Assembly: GCA_026826555.1 (NCBI GenBank)
Contig: JAKSZT010004976.1
Location: forward strand, 9,151,658-9,215,657
DNA length: 64,000 nt
Source: Tolypeutes matacus
Taxonomy: Eukaryota > Chordata > Mammalia > Cingulata > Chlamyphoridae
Direction of reading: 5' to 3'
In this document: in pieces, positions 1 to 12,985 of the stretch
How positions within the stretch are numbered: the stretch's first letter is position 1
Layout of the letters: the number at the start of each line of letters is the position of its first letter
The notes under the pieces: model-generated
What the model was told of the DNA's origin: nothing
The model's input: the letters and a program-made list of their open reading frames with translations, nothing else
Database searches by the model: none
Translations under genes and position numbers: made by a program

Positions 1-1063
1 TACGTGTGTGGGGTATGGTGGAGAAGAGAAGGGGTGGTCCAGGATCAGCACCAGAAATCTAGTATTACCGTTAGCATTCCGGAAATTTTACTCTTTGATG
101 AACCCAGTGTTCGTATCAGTAATATGAATAATCATTATACCCTTTGCTTCTGAAGCAGGGAAAACAATCATTCCTGTTTTCAGATGGGGAAACTGAGGAC
201 CATACAGATTAAGCAATGCATTTTTGCTCACAGTGACTCAATGGGAGTCCTTGAACTAACGCTCCCAGTAGCTTAGATTTACATGAAACCTCTTATTTTA
301 AAAAATTGGCAACGTTGGAGCTATAAAACATAAGCCTTCTATTTCTATAGCTTAATGAAAACATTTCCCACACACTGTAATCCATCTTATTCTTCCACCT
401 AGCAGAGTACTCACTGCAGAGAGGTTGTGTGTTTGTGACATTAAAAGTGCAAACCTCACCGTAATGCTCGAGCCAGGGCTTCCTGAGCTTGGCTTCAGGT
501 TTTAATTATTGGTTAGTAATTAAGGGTTCTTTTTTTTGTGAAAAATAATTTCCCGTAGGTTGGGAGGAAGCAGGGTTACCATGGCTGAGAAGCTAATCTT
601 ATTTCTACGTCAGAGATGTTCTCTGCCTTGGTCATGTAGGACGGAAAATTTTGCTTTGCCAAAGCTCCCGACTGTTCCAATGTAAGAAGGTCAAGATTCC
701 TGGAAGCAGATTCCGAGAAGAGAACTTGTATGCAAGTGGTTTATTAAGGACATTCCCCTAGGGGAAGTGATCAAGGAGCAGGGAAATCAGGATTGGGCAG
801 GGGAGGGAGCCAAGCAAAGATGGGAGCCCAGGCTAAATCCTGCAGGGAGCTCCTCAGAGTTTTCCCAACCTGAAGCAAGGCTTTCATACTCTCAGCTGTA
901 GGTAAAGGACTGTCCCAAGGAATGCAAATTCCCAGACATATCAGGTCCAGTTGCCATGAAACCAGCCCCTGGCAAGTCAATAAACCTCTCCCTATCCTTA
1001 TTATAGCACTTACTTACAAAAGCTTAATTCCTGTTTTTCTCTTAGTCTGCCCACTTATGTCTA

Positions 1064-1451
1064 TTTTTTAAAAAAGATTTATTTATTTATCTCCCCACCC
1101 CCATTGTTTTGCGCTCACTGTCTGCTCTCTGTGTGTTCCTCTGTGTCTGCTTGTATTCTTTTTAGATAGCACTGGGAACCAATCCTGGGACTTTTGGAGT
1201 GGGAGAGAGGCGCTCAATCTCTTGTGCCACCTCAGCTCCCTGGTCTGCTGTGTCTCTTATTGTCTCTCCTCTGTGTCTCTTTTTGTTGTGTCATCTTGCT
1301 GTACCAGCTCTCTGCGCGGGCCAGCACTCCTGCATGGGCCAGAACTCTGTGTGGGCCAGCTTGCCTTCACCAGGAGGCCCCGGTAATCGAACCCTGGACC
1401 CCCTTTATGGTAAGATGGGAGCCCAATTGCTTGAGCCACATCTGCTTCCCC
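1064..1451 (-). mobile_element. DAS-type SINE, dimeric, antisense to + strand
   Basis: In element sense it runs tRNA-like head (minus-strand start near 1451), linker, second tRNA-like head (near 1165-1235), second linker, then an A-rich tail (tttattta on the + strand near 1075). Both heads show the A-box and B-box-like segments of a tRNA-derived promoter. It is diverged, so it is an old copy. Confidence 0.8.
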
Positions 1452-2920
1452 ACTCATAACTATTAATGTGTAACTTGCTTCACTAAAAACTTAGTTCCTG
1501 TTTCTTTCCCTACTTTATTGGCTGGTTCTAACCAGACAAAATAGAAACATTTTAATTACCCTTATCTGCACATGTGCAAAGTAACAAAATCCTGACCTAA
1601 ATTTACCTCTATCTAATTATAATAGTAAAAATCACACCCACTCAACATACTAAGCTGCCATTTTTGTACATGTGATATAAGAATAAGCATGATTTGCAAG
1701 TACGCATGCCCTGCTTAACCCAGTATGTGTCACATCCCTCCATCCTACCCCATTTTTCTAAGCCAACCACCTCCATAATCATGTAAATATCCCTCATTTC
1801 TGTAGCTCAGGGAGACAGATCTGAGCTTTCTGCTCCTGTCTCCTTACTTGGCACCTCGTAATAACTTCTTTCTCTCTTCAAAAACCTGGTGTCACTGAAT
1901 TGGTCTTTCATGCGCATCAGGCAGTGAGCGGCTGTTTGGCAACAGCCATACATGTGGGGAAAAGCAGATTCCAGTAGCCCCTGGGCAATCCTCCAAAAAA
2001 GAATACCAGGCAGTTGTGGTTGGAAGCAAAATCAGACCAGAGATGGGTACAAAGGGGCCAGAGCTTCAAAGGGTTACCTTTAGTGGTTGAATATGAGGGT
2101 TGTAGGTGGCCAAGAGGGTGTCAGGAGGACTTGGAAGAGGGAGGGTTGCATGGAGAGAGAGGTTTCAAGAGGCTTGAGGTTCCCACAGAGCAATCCACAG
2201 ATAGTTCTCTGTCTGGACCAGGTTTTGTCAGGCCACTTTGTAGGCATCCAGACATGTGTTTTTCTGCAGTGTGGTGTGAACTGGTATTGTGAGGCTGGGG
2301 TCCATATAACCACCCCCAGGACTGGAGGGTCCTGGACACCTGAATTCCAGGACTTGCTCCGTTCTATGTGTTATGACTTCGGCCATCACATTTCTGTTGA
2401 CCTCAGTTTCCTCTTCTGCAGAAAGAGGGACTGGGCTGGAACACCTTTGAAGACATCTGAGTTGTCACGGCAAAGTCCATTTGCTATATACTCAGGGCAG
2501 ACATTTCTTCCCCCATTTGTTTTGGAGTAATCTAAAGGACATGAAAACACTGGTAACCCACCTCCAATCAACCCATAGTGAAGGCAGTTTGAGCTCTGAG
2601 AAAGCACATGATGGGGAAACTGGGCTGGTAGGAAAGGAAGTCAGGTAAAATCAATATTTTGGGCCCCTGTGTCTCTGCTATTTGGATAAAGACCGAGAAG
2701 GGGATGGGTTTTGGTCACACAGACTCATCTCAAAGTCCAAAAACTGCCTAAAGGACTTTGATTTCCTGGACTTCCAAGTTGCAACCTCTGTGTTTCCACT
2801 GCCCCTGAAGTGCTGGGATAGTGGTGGGGAGGTAAAGCCACATCTGCTACCACATTGGTGGGACTTGTATGTTCAGTTTTCATCCAGGTTAAGGGAAAAC
2901 ACTATTTCAATGGCGATTAG

Positions 2921-3498
2921 ATTTCTATTTCTGCCATAACAAGTTATCACAAATGTAGGGACCTAAAAATGCAAATTGATTATCTTACAGTTCTGTTAAT
3001 CAGAAGTCTGACATGGGTCTCAATGAGCTAAAATCAAAGGGTCAGCAGGGCTGTGCTTCATTTTGGAAGTTCTAGAGGAGAGTTTGTTTCCTTGATAATT
3101 CAGAATTGGTAGAATTCAGTTCTTGTAAGACTGAGGTCCCCATTTCCTTGCTGGCTATTGGCTGAGGGGTGTTCCTAGTTTCTAGAGGCTGCCCACTTGC
3201 TATAGCTCATGGCCCTCTTCCTCCATATTTGAAGCCATCAATGGTGGGTTGTGTCCCTCTCATGCTTTGAATCTCTTCTGCCTCTTCTTAAATCACCGTC
3301 TATCTCTCTGATTGACTCTTCTGCCTTCCTCTTCCACTTTTAAGGGCACATGTGATTACATTTGGCCCACCCTGATAATCCATTTTAAGTTAACCTTAAG
3401 TCCATCTGCAAAGTTTCTTTTGCCATGTAATGTAACATATTCACAGGCTGCAGGGATTAGGGTGTGGACATTTTGGGGGAGCATCATTCTTCCAATCA
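2921..3498 (-). mobile_element. Ancient LTR-like interspersed repeat (MaLR type?)
   Basis: Opens with ctatttctgccataacaa, continues with cttacagttctg, gggtctcaatgagctaaaa and ccacttttaaggg, and closes with ttcacaggctgcagggatta. This order is typical of a common mammalian LTR-like repeat. The same pattern recurs at 46828-47712. The family name is uncertain. Confidence 0.55.
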
Positions 3499-3719
3499 CA
3501 TGGCCATTCTGTCATCATGTTTTTCGTTCTACCATCAGCTTTGAGAGGGCCTTTCTCTTCAGTCCTTGAAGTCAAATCTCTCTCTTGACCTCATTCATTC
3601 ATTTCCTCATTCAGCAAACAGTCATTGTTTGCTGAAACAGTTCAAGTCATGTGTTAGGCATTGAGGATATGGAGAATAATAAGGTACAGATTTGTCCTCA
3701 TCCAAGAGAACCCCAGAGG

Positions 3720-4155
3720 TGCAATGTTGTGTAGTGGACACCATTGGTGCCCACTCAGATCTCCTCACCAGGCCAGTTCATCCATCGCCCAGCTTCATGA
3801 GTGCTGGCTGCTGAAAGCTCATAGCTGTCCCCTTGTACACATAATTGCCCTCAGACAAATAGGAGTCACCAAACCTGGGAAGGAAGACATGCTCACTTCC
3901 CCAGGGACTGCCAATGACCAACTGACACAAGGGTACAAAATGCAGTTTCTCTTTCTCTGTGATGTGACTTGTGCTCCCTGTGTGATCAGGCTGAGGCTGG
4001 ACTTCAGCTGAGGCCACATCCTTGCTCAGCTCCTTCCCGTGCCCTATCCTGCTTTCCTCCCTCTCCTTATCTTGAGAGCATCTGTCCAATAAATCACTTT
4101 CTCAAGAATCCTCATCTCAGGTTCTGCTTCCAGGGTATCCAATCTAAGGCAGTTA
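3720..4155 (+). mobile_element. Possible old LTR with polyadenylation signal
   Basis: Ends with ccaataaatcactttc, then a ctcaggttctgcttccagg-like segment and ccaatctaaggca, as in the 3' part of old mammalian LTRs. Its 5' boundary is estimated. The family is not identified. Confidence 0.4.
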
Positions 4156-4199
4156 GCAAGATTCCCCACCTCTGATAGCCCAGGAAGATCTGGTTCTTA

Positions 4200-4292
4200 G
4201 TTAAATATATATACTCACACATACATACACACATAAACATATATACATATATGTAGTGTGTAAATACATTTATGTGTATGTATGTACATATA
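4200..4292. repeat. AT/CA-rich low-complexity tract
   Basis: Alternating ata, cac and gta steps (atatata, cacacata, tgtatgtatgtacatata). Simple sequence with no coding content. Confidence 0.75.
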
Positions 4293-4722
4293 TAAAACTT
4301 CTGCAGCAATGAGGAAACATAACTATTATGCTTTCCATGTGTTTATGTGCCTGTGTCTAGCCAGAACATATTTATAAGTTGTCTCTCAGGATAAAACATA
4401 ATTCTTTGAATAATCAATGAATTCAGTACTTTGCATTTCACAATATCTAGAGCCTGGCTTAGAGTTGGATTACAAAAGAGAAAAAAGGAAGGCCATTCCT
4501 CATGAACTCCTGGCATACTTTATAGCAGCAGGAAAGTAGAGGAAAAACATGAAAAATTAGGGTAACAGACAAATCATCCATTTTAATTTCATTTTCAAAA
4601 GGCCTTTTGTGACTTTGTTATGGGTTCTTGAGACAGGAAGGGACGAGCAGGTTGACTGAGGTCTGACCCACTCAGTTTTAGGGTCTTCCTCTGCTAAGTT
4701 CTGGCTATGTGACCCCAGGCAG

Positions 4723-4728
<6 letters not shown>

Positions 4729-4759
<31 letters not shown>

Positions 4760-4837
4760 AGGAGGTCCCGCGGATCGAACCCGGGTCCCTCCATGTGGGA
4801 GACAGATTCCAACCATTTGAGCCACATCCATCCCCCT
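4729..4837 (-). mobile_element. DAS-type SINE, monomeric, with exact 13-bp target-site duplication
   Basis: A T-run (poly-A in element sense) is followed by the tRNA-like head in reverse complement (gatcgaacccgggtccctcc, then tttgagccacatcc). The duplicated target caggcaggttctt lies at 4716-4728 and again, unchanged, at 4838-4850. This is a textbook L1-mobilised insertion, probably fairly young. It sits at the edge of an antisense MIR. Confidence 0.9.
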
Positions 4838-4854
4838 CAGGCAGGTTCTTAACA

Positions 4855-5092
4855 GCAGCTAATGTTTATTGATAGTGTCTTATGTTCCAGGAACTGTTTT
4901 AAGGGCTTTCTGAAAACTACTTAATTGAATCATCAAAATCACTAACAAGGTCAGTACTATTATTGACCCATTTTACATATGAGGAAATTGAGGCACAGAG
5001 TGATTAACTTGCCCAGGGTTATTAGCTAGCAGATAGCTGGGGTGAGATTTGAACTCATGGAGTTTGGCCCCAGAGCCTTGAACTCTCATACC
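4855..5092 (-). repeat. MIR SINE, antisense
   Basis: Carries the reversed MIR core: ccattttacatatgaggaaa, ttgaggcacagag, acttgcccagggttattagc, and tttgaactcatgg. The order and spacing match antisense MIR. Confidence 0.75.
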
Positions 5093-5299
5093 AAATGTCT
5101 CTGAACCCCAGTTATAGCAGGATTATTGCCTATGAAGGAGTACCAATGTCGCAATAGGAATGGTATAACTATTTTTGAGATAAAAGCACACATGAAAAAA
5201 TGTGAAACCTGAAGAGTTCTCTATTTTTTTTTTTTAACTCAGAGAAAAAGCAAATCATTCAGTTCAGGCTCAAATCTCAACCATAATTAAGAAGGCCAT

Positions 5300-5922
5300 A
5301 TTAGTTTTCTATTGCTGTAAAATAAATTCCTACAAACTCAATGGCCTAAAATAATACAAACTTCTTATCTCATAGATTTAGTGGGTCAGGAGTTTGGGCA
5401 CAGGTTAGCTGGGTCCTTTGCCCAGCTGAAATCAAGGTGTTGGCCAGGGTGGCGAGTTCATCTGAGGCTTGGGTTCCTTTTTCCAAGTCACTGGTTTTGT
5501 TGGCAGAATTCAGTTCCTTGTGGTTGTAGGACTGAGGCCCTCAGCTCAATTTCTTGCCCTATGGCTTTCTCTACAACATGGAGCTTGCTTCTTCAAAGCC
5601 AACAGGAGAAAGTCTCTGCTGTTTCAAATTTCTCTTTTTCCTTTTCTGACTTATAGACCCTCTTTGAAAAGGCTCACTTGATTAGGTTGGCCTTCCCTTT
5701 TGATGAACTGAAAACCAACCGATTAGAGACTTTAATTATATCCAAAAAATTTTTAACTTTGCCGTATAGTGTAATCTAAGCCCAGGCCTAAGATCCCATC
5801 ATTTTTGCAGATCCTGCTCACACTCAAAGGAAGAAGATTATACATTTAGGTTTATACCAGGGGCATTTACACCAGGATACAGGGCTCTTGGGGGCCATTT
5901 TAGAATTGTGCCAACCATAAAA
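5300..5922 (-). mobile_element. Ancient LTR-like interspersed repeat
   Basis: Begins ttagttttctattgctgta and ends near ggccattttagaattgtgcc, with a middle aatcaaggtgttggccaggg. It resembles the repeats at 2921 and 46828 in opening and layout but is strongly diverged. Confidence 0.5.
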
Positions 5923-6747
5923 ATTTAGCACCAAGGAACAATGACTGTGGGATCCAGATGAAAGGAAAGTTATGGTCGCCATGATTCCTCAAGACAACTG
6001 CAAAATGTGTCAAGCATTAGAAAACTCCATGGCTTGGGGGCTGATCCTCTTTACTAGAGGCCTCGGCATTTGAAGTTTCTTGGCCTTTGTTGCCTCTTCA
6101 GAAAACTGGAACTGGATGGTAGGCCAGACTGTTGGTCTCCAGCAGATCCACGGTTGCTCTGGCAACAACCGCACAAGGGTGGGCTCCAGTGGCCCCCTTT
6201 CCCCCCACCCCAGGCTCCACTGCTTGGCAACAAGACATGGGCAGGCTTTGAAGATGACCATATACCCAGCTGTGGACACATACGTTCCAGGATCTGGGCA
6301 GGGCCTTCTTCAGACATATGGAACTGTGGCTTTAAGGAAGTACAGTGGGAAATATGCACCCAGAGAGAAAGAGAAAGTCAGGCTGGATATCACCACAGCA
6401 GGTGCAGCATCTTTTTAAAATCAAAGCTGCAGCAAGACAGTATTGGCAGATTATTTGTATGTAAAGTTCATTTAAAGCAAAGCCTGGTCTCATAAGGTTG
6501 TTTGGTTCTTTGAGGTAAAAACCCAAAGAGGAAACCCAGCTAAAAATTTCACACCTTGAGACTTCAGTGAGTGTATACTGACGCTAGGAAGAGCATAGGA
6601 GGAAACGAAGGTGGTGGAGAAGAGTGATCTTTCAAGGTTTAAAAAATATTTGTATATATGACTTTCTTTTGGCATATCATATAATTTTTTTCCCTGAAAC
6701 TGTATGTTTGATGATAAACAGAATAAACTCCTAAATAGTCTCATTAG

Positions 6748-6804
6748 CATCCATCCATCCATCCATCCATCCATCCACCCACCCATCCATCCATCCATCT
6801 ATCC
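6748..6804. repeat. (CATC)n microsatellite
   Basis: About 14 units of atcc/catc with a few substitutions (ccacccacccatcc). The antisense frame would read repeated Gly-Trp-Met-Asp, which is not a gene. Confidence 0.95.
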
Positions 6805-7179
6805 GCAACTCAGTCATTTATGATTTCCTTGGGGAATCCCATTGATTCTCTCAAGAACAAAAGACTTGGAAGACATTATCTTGGTTTTTGAGCCATATAA
6901 ATTTAGTCAAAGCGCTGAGACTCTGTCAAAAGCCTTTAGAGAATTTGGAGTAAGGGAATGATTTTTGTGGACTATTTTTAGTCTAGGCATCTTGGAGAAA
7001 GCAAATCTCCAGATGAAAAACCAATTAAAATCCAATCACCCAGTTGTTCAGTATCATAGATCAAGCTTCTAGATGAAATCACATGCTGTTAGTGACCCAA
7101 GAATACAAGTCCTCCCCGCACCACTGTGGTAGTAAGCTGCTGTTCATTCTTTTCAAGGAACTTACATATCTTTTCTTCT

Positions 7180-7400
7180 CTAGCTGTTAGGGCAGACTTA
7201 GTTGTTTCTGCTGCTGCACTCCCAGAGTGGGCAGTGAGCTTATTTCCAGGACTGCACTGGGGACATTGTAATGTAATTATATACTTATATGTGTGCCTCA
7301 CCTCCACTGAGCTCTGAACCCCCACAGGCAGGCACTGCATCTTTCACATCTAATAATTCAGGCCCCTAGTACAGCAAATGGCCACAGAAGGAATTCAATA
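7180..7400 (-). repeat. Possible L2-type fragment
   Basis: Contains segments such as ctctgaacccccacaggcag, gcactgcatctttcacatc and gcccctagtacagcaaatgg that recall the 3' part of L2 in one orientation. It is weak and diverged; orientation is uncertain. Confidence 0.3.
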
Positions 7401-8407
7401 CAGGTTTCTTAAATGTTGACTAAGTTCAGTGGAACAAAAACTCGACAATTGAACAACTGGTAAAAATCGATATTTTTTCCTTTCTTTTGGCTTAGATGTT
7501 AAGTCTATATCTAAACAAGTACTTTTATTTCAGTTAAACAAGGTTTTATTCTACTTTTCCCTATTTTTATACTAAAGTATTTACAAATGGACAGATTCAT
7601 CTAGTCAAGTCAGACGATAGCCATTTATCGACAGTCTGTCAAAACGATTTAAGGAAATTCTTATCCCCAATCTTCAGTCTGGCTTGCTGGTGATAAAGTG
7701 CTTGATGTGATCAGGCCAGCATTAAAGAGTAAATTGAAAATAGCCAGCCCCTCCTTTCAATAAGACGCAAAGGTTATTTAAGCCTCCAATTTCATGTGCA
7801 ATATTAATGTGCTTATTTAAATATTAATAGGTCTGAAAGCCTGAAGCAATGTATGTGATCAATGCTTTATGGCATCTGAGTCATTTCGAGCTGGGGGTTG
7901 TGCCCACCTCCAGCTCCCACTCTTTATCACAGGCCATGTGCTAGTGGCAGCACAGTGTGCCTGCTGCAGCCAAGCTCAGAGGCACTTCCTCAGGTGCAGT
8001 GCTGGCACCTCGGAGAGCTCCAAAGCCTGCCTCTTCAGAGACAGCCACCTGTCAGGAACCCATCAAAAGAATAGACACGCGCAGGTCCTGATGGGAGAGG
8101 TTTTTTTTCTTTTAAAAGAACTTCTGTTGATGAAATTACATCCTTGGAGCATAAATAATGATTCAAAGTTTGAACTGAACCAAAGAGCATGATTTGTCAC
8201 CTTCTCCCATCTGGGAATTGAACTGCATTTTCAACAACCTACGGGGCTCTAGACAATATTATAGAAAAGAAATAGTGCTTGGTTGGCTGCATGTGGATTA
8301 TGTACACTGAGAATCATACTCTCTCCAGGCTTTCAGCCACGGGACTTCATTTAGGTTCCATGGGACCTCCATTCCCTTCACTGGTGAAATGTACCATGGC
8401 GAATTGC

Positions 8408-8855
8408 GAAGGAGTGAATTGTGGTCCCCACAAAATACATGATCAAGCCCTAGCCGCCCTGGTCTTGTGAATGTGAACTCATTTGTAAATAGGATCTCTC
8501 AAGATGTTATTAGTTAACAGGAGACAAAACTGGATTAGGGTAGGCCCTAATCCAATATGACTGATATCCTTATAAGGAAAGGAACTTTGGACAGAGACTA
8601 AGAGCGAGAGGGAGAGATGGCCATATGACAGAGGCAGAAATTGAGTTATGCAACCACAAGTCAAAGAACGTCATGGGTTGCCAGCCACCCACAGAGGCAT
8701 GGAATGGATTCTCCCCTTTAAGAGGAAGCATGGCCCTGCCACCACCTTGATTTTGGACTTCCAGCCTCTGGAACTGTGAGACAATAAGTTTCTGTTGTTA
8801 AAACCAGCTAGTCTATGGTACTTTGTTCCAGCAGCCCTGGCAACCTAAGATAGGA
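8408..8855 (+). mobile_element. MLT1-like (MaLR) LTR
   Basis: Shows the ordered landmarks of this LTR group: gaattgtggtcccc, ggattagggtaggccctaat, tccaatatgactg, tccttataag, gccctgccaccaccttgat, ggaactgtgagacaataa and tttctgttgtta, ending ggcaacctaagata. Confidence 0.65.
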
Positions 8856-9189
8856 CTGGAATGGTGGCACCTATCCATGGGGTGGATTGAGAGCTGGGAA
8901 TTAGAGGGTTCTGCAGGCTAGAGTTTTCAGTCATTGTTGAGAGTGGGTCATATGGTTTAGCTCCTGGTTTCATTTGGTATGATATTGATGAGTTAATACT
9001 CAATATAATTTAACAAATATTTATTAAATGCCTGCTTAGAACTGTGCTAAGCATGAAGGGAGTTGCAAAATACAAATATGCACACTTTCCTATAAAGAGC
9101 TTATGAACTAGTTGTGATGTAGTCAGATATTATAGGTGAATATCATTGTTGAATGAATGATTGAGTGAAGGGCCAAAATGAATGACCAG

Positions 9190-9350
9190 GTTAATCACCA
9201 GAATTCTAGAATGTTTTCAAAGAAGAGCATATCATAAGGCCTATCCCTAAAGATTTTGATTCAGTAGGTCTGAGGTAGGGCCAGAAATCTGATTCTCTTT
9301 AGCCTGGGGTAGGCATCAAGTACTATGGGAGGGCGGAGGAAGAGTTCTAG
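9190..9350. repeat. Possible MER5-type hAT MITE, diverged
   Basis: The central segment gattttgattcagtaggtct, followed by gaggtagggccagaaatctg, matches the middle of MER5A-type elements. The ends are poorly preserved. Confidence 0.4.
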
Positions 9351-9412
9351 AATGAACAATGGTAACAGCTGCTGCATAAAAATAGCATAACATGCCAGCA
9401 GCATATAATAAT

Positions 9413-9930
9413 AAGCATTTATATAGCTCTGGGGTCTGCAATTCAGCCAGGAGTCAGGTGATCTAGGAAAGGCTCAGCTGAGTGGCTCTGCCGATCTTGG
9501 CTGGGCTTCCTTGCCTTTCTGGGTCAGCTAGGATTTGGCTGATATTGGTGTGGTTCAGCCAGGCAGCTCTTTTTTACTGCGGTTCTGTAGGTTAACGTGT
9601 TTGGCTTACCGAAGGCTGTGGCAGCTGGGGAGTCTCTTCTACACATGCCTTTCATTCTGCTTCTGGGACCATGGGCTAGCCTGGGCATGCTCTTCTAATG
9701 GTGAAGGCAGAGGCAGATGATGGCAAGTAGAACCACAATGTCTTTGAAGGCCTGGGCTTCAAATTGGCACACAGACACTTCTATATTACTCTGTTGCCCT
9801 AAACAAGTCCCAAGGCCAAGCCCAGAGTCAAGGGGTGGGAAATATACTTCACCTCTTTAGAGGGAGGTACTGCAAAGCCACATGGCAATAACTGTTGATC
9901 TGGAGAAGGACATGGAGTTGGAGTCTCTGC
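9413..9930 (-). repeat. Old interspersed repeat, class uncertain
   Basis: Contains ggggtctgcaattcagccag, ggctcagctgagtggctctg and aaggcctgggcttcaaattgg, and ends in an aaagccacatggcaa-like tail, a pattern of old mammalian LTR-like repeats. Borders are estimates. Confidence 0.35.
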
Positions 9931-10456
9931 AATCTTCCACATTTACTGAAGGAAGAATTTGTGGGAAAACTCAAGGAAGAGCATGTGAACCTGGGCAGAT
10001 TCTCAGCAAGGGATTTCATTGCTGCTCAGGGGGTGACCCACATTTCCAATCTAAAAGATGAAGGCCTAGTCTAAGAAGCAGCCCTCTCTCCTGCCATCAG
10101 GGCAGAAGCCTTGTGCCACTCTGGGACCACTTAAATGCCAGGATATATAATTTCCCTGGGCCTGGAGAAAAACTCATTTGGAGAAGCCACCACCTTGGGG
10201 ACTGGCCTCCTTTATGAATACCCATAAACATCCTTTAGTTCAAAGATCTGGGACAGAGAAGATGGATGCAGATCAGAAATTCTGCTTTATCTGGAACATC
10301 CTTCTTCATTACAGCTCTGTTCTTCTTTTTCCCTTTATCTCCTGTTTGTTTGTATGCTATTTTTCAAGGCCTTTGAGATTTATTTTGGTAGCCTCAGCTT
10401 TTTGGCCTGTACTTTTGGAGGCACACAGCTTACATTTAGCTTGGATGCTGTGCCTT

Positions 10457-10610
10457 TTTTTTTTTTTTTTTTTTTAACAAGTCAATTTTATTGATACGTA
10501 TTAATAAGGCATACAATTAATCCAAAGTGTACAATCAATGGTATTTGGTATAATCACGTAGTTGTGTGTTCATTACTTCAATCATTATCCTTTCAAAAAA
10601 AAAATAACAC
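10457..10610 (-). mobile_element. L1 3' end, antisense
   Basis: A T-run is followed by aagtcaattttattgatacg and gtgtacaatcaatggtattt. Reversed, this reads as an L1 3' terminus ending in caataaaattg and poly-A. It is heavily 5'-truncated. Confidence 0.6.
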
Positions 10611-10734
10611 TGAATTCATTAGGGAGTGCACTGAGGAACTATACTGGCTTCTTGGGGAAGCCCCCTGTTTCTTCTCCATCAGGACAACGTGGGATTGAGC
10701 AGAGCTGCAATCTCAACTCTTTTTTGAAGGAAGT

Positions 10735-10950
10735 GAATGTTTATTGAGCATCTTATATGCCAGACCCTATAGACAAGTTATCTCAATGATATCTCACAAC
10801 AAACCTGAGTGATAAGATGTTCATTTTGCCCATTTCTCAGAGGAAGAAATTAAAGTTCAAAGAGGTATAACATGCTAGTCTAAGGCTGCACGACTATGAG
10901 TTGAGTTAGGGAGCCAGGAGTCACACTCAGGTTTGACTCAGTTTCTACAA
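10735..10950 (-). repeat. MIR SINE, antisense
   Basis: Reads gtttattgagcatcttatat, catttctcagaggaagaaat, then ggctgcacgactatgag, the reversed MIR core in order. Confidence 0.6.
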
Positions 10951-11174
10951 TGGTCACTGTGAGAGAGCTGACTTAGTACTATTTCTGCATGCCTGCTGAT
11001 TTCCACTGTCAACCCCTGCCCTCTGCCTGAAGCCTTCTCTGACTGCTGGATCCTGGTCTGCTTGTATGTAAGATAGGTCAGAAAGCTGGGGAACTAACCC
11101 CTGCACCTCCACTCCTAGAAAACAGCCCTTAAGCTGTGATAGACAGGAGTTAGTGGATACCTCTAAGGCAGGTT

Positions 11175-11395
11175 CCATCTACACTACTTTCCAGGGTTCC
11201 CTAGCAGGATGAAGCCCCTGTTGCCCATGGTGGTGATTTGCTTAATAACAAACACTTTCTGCGCTGTGTACCCTTCCTGGTAACCCTTCCCTTCTTTCCT
11301 ACTGGTGCTTCCTGGGAATCTCCTCCCAAATAAACTACTTGCTTTTGAATCCTTGTCTCAGGTCTGCTTCTGAGAAAGCCTAAACCCACAAGGAG
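11175..11395 (+). repeat. Possible LTR fragment
   Basis: Ends with ggtgcttcctgggaatctcc, aaataaactacttgc, and ccttgtctcaggtctgcttc, the AATAAA-containing 3' layout of an old LTR. A similar passage recurs at about 13205-13285. Confidence 0.4.
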
Positions 11396-12544
11396 GAGAC
11401 TCTCCTGGGAATTTAGAGAACCACTAGCCATTTTGCTGGCATCACAGCTTCAGCAGGGCAGGCTTCCGAGACACCCCAAACTCTGAGAGCTGCCACGTAT
11501 GTCATGCTTCCCATGTCTTGAAGACACCTCCCTCTATTCTGCAGACCCAGCCCAACCTGGGCATGGTCTCACACTTTACCTGCTGTGAACACAAGCCTGT
11601 GATGCCTGCCACGCTAGGAGCCACCGAGTCAAGAGGAGGGCAGCCTTCGTCCTGCTGCCTCTCAGCTGCAAGGCAGTCTCACATGTCTTCCAGACCTGTA
11701 GTTCCTCTGGAGCTTAATATTATGTCTTTCTCTAGGACTTGCATATAATAGGGCTCAAAAAACAGTTGTGTGTTGAAGTAGAGCACCTAATGCAGACCGC
11801 TTTCATTGAGAAGATGGGGGTAAAGGAGGCTTTGATTTTAATATGGTCTAGAAGACTTCCTTGGCCATTACTTACACCGTGTTGTAACTACTGGGATGGA
11901 AAAAAGGAGCATTTTAATTATTTGGAATAGCGAACATTTACCAGTGGAATTGGATCCGTCAGATTAAATTCAATCATAGGACAATAGAGTAATAATAAAA
12001 GTGGCTATTATTAGCCTTTGCTCCTAACACTCGACAGACTCAATGTAGGTTTGTTGAATTAAATTAACATGAACGACTTACATTTATATATCGATTTGCA
12101 GTTTTCAAACTATTTTAACTCTTGGTTAAAATAGAAAAGAACACTGGACTACCAGAATACTCCCTCTTTTTTTAACATACGTTATAACCAAGCTTTGAAA
12201 ATAGTTCCCCTTCAGAAAACATTTTGCCTAGTGTTATTATGAAGACATTTTTTGTTGTATTCATCTGAAATGGACGACTGAGTTTTCAATTCTCACTGAA
12301 AATATTCGGTAACAAGCAGGCATTTTCGTGACATAGCACATTTCTGTTTATTTTAACCTTTAACGCATTTCCAAGTGCTCTCTGCAGCAGATGCTGCCAG
12401 TGCCCTGCCCAGGCCCCTTGCCCCCAGCATCCCAGCATCCCAGCATGGCAGGTGTGCTCCAGCTGCCAGTATCTGCATCTCCCAGGGTTTCCTCCCTGGC
12501 TGCGGGGAGCTGCCCTGTCCACCGTATATCAGGGAGTGTGACAT

Positions 12545-12985
12545 GTTGAACTGTGTCCCTCAGAAAGACAGACTGAAGTCCTAACCCCCAGGACACCTCA
12601 GATTGGGAACTTATTTGGAAATAGGGTCATTGCAGGTGGAATTAGTTAAATGAAGATGAGCAGAGCAGGTCCCTGATCCAAAGTAACTGGTGTCCTCATA
12701 AGAAGAGGAGAAGAGAGACACACGGAGAAGATCATGTGACGATGGAGGCAGAGACTGGAGCTCTGCATCTGCAAGCCAAGGAATGCCAGGGATGGCCGGC
12801 CAACTGCCGGAAGCTGGGGGCAGGGAAGGATTGTCCCCTGCAGGTGCAGCAGGAGCACAGCTCTTCTGATGCCTTGATTTTGGACTTCTAAACTCCAGAG
12901 TGATGGGACAATAAGTTTCTGTTGCTTTAAGCCATCCAGTTTATGGCACTTGGTTGTGACAGCCCCAGGAAACTAGGGCAGGTTA
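12545..12985 (+). mobile_element. MLT1-like (MaLR) LTR
   Basis: Ordered landmarks: gttgaactgtgtccctcag, ttatttggaaatagggtcat, ggtgtcctcataagaagag, caagccaaggaatgccagg, tgatgccttgattttggact, gggacaataagtttctgttg and aagccatccagttta. Confidence 0.7.

Noticed and set aside
6054..6495. Overlapping frames of 112 and 141 codons on the + strand
   Set aside because: Length is within chance for GC-richer intron, three frames are open together, and neither resembles a known protein.
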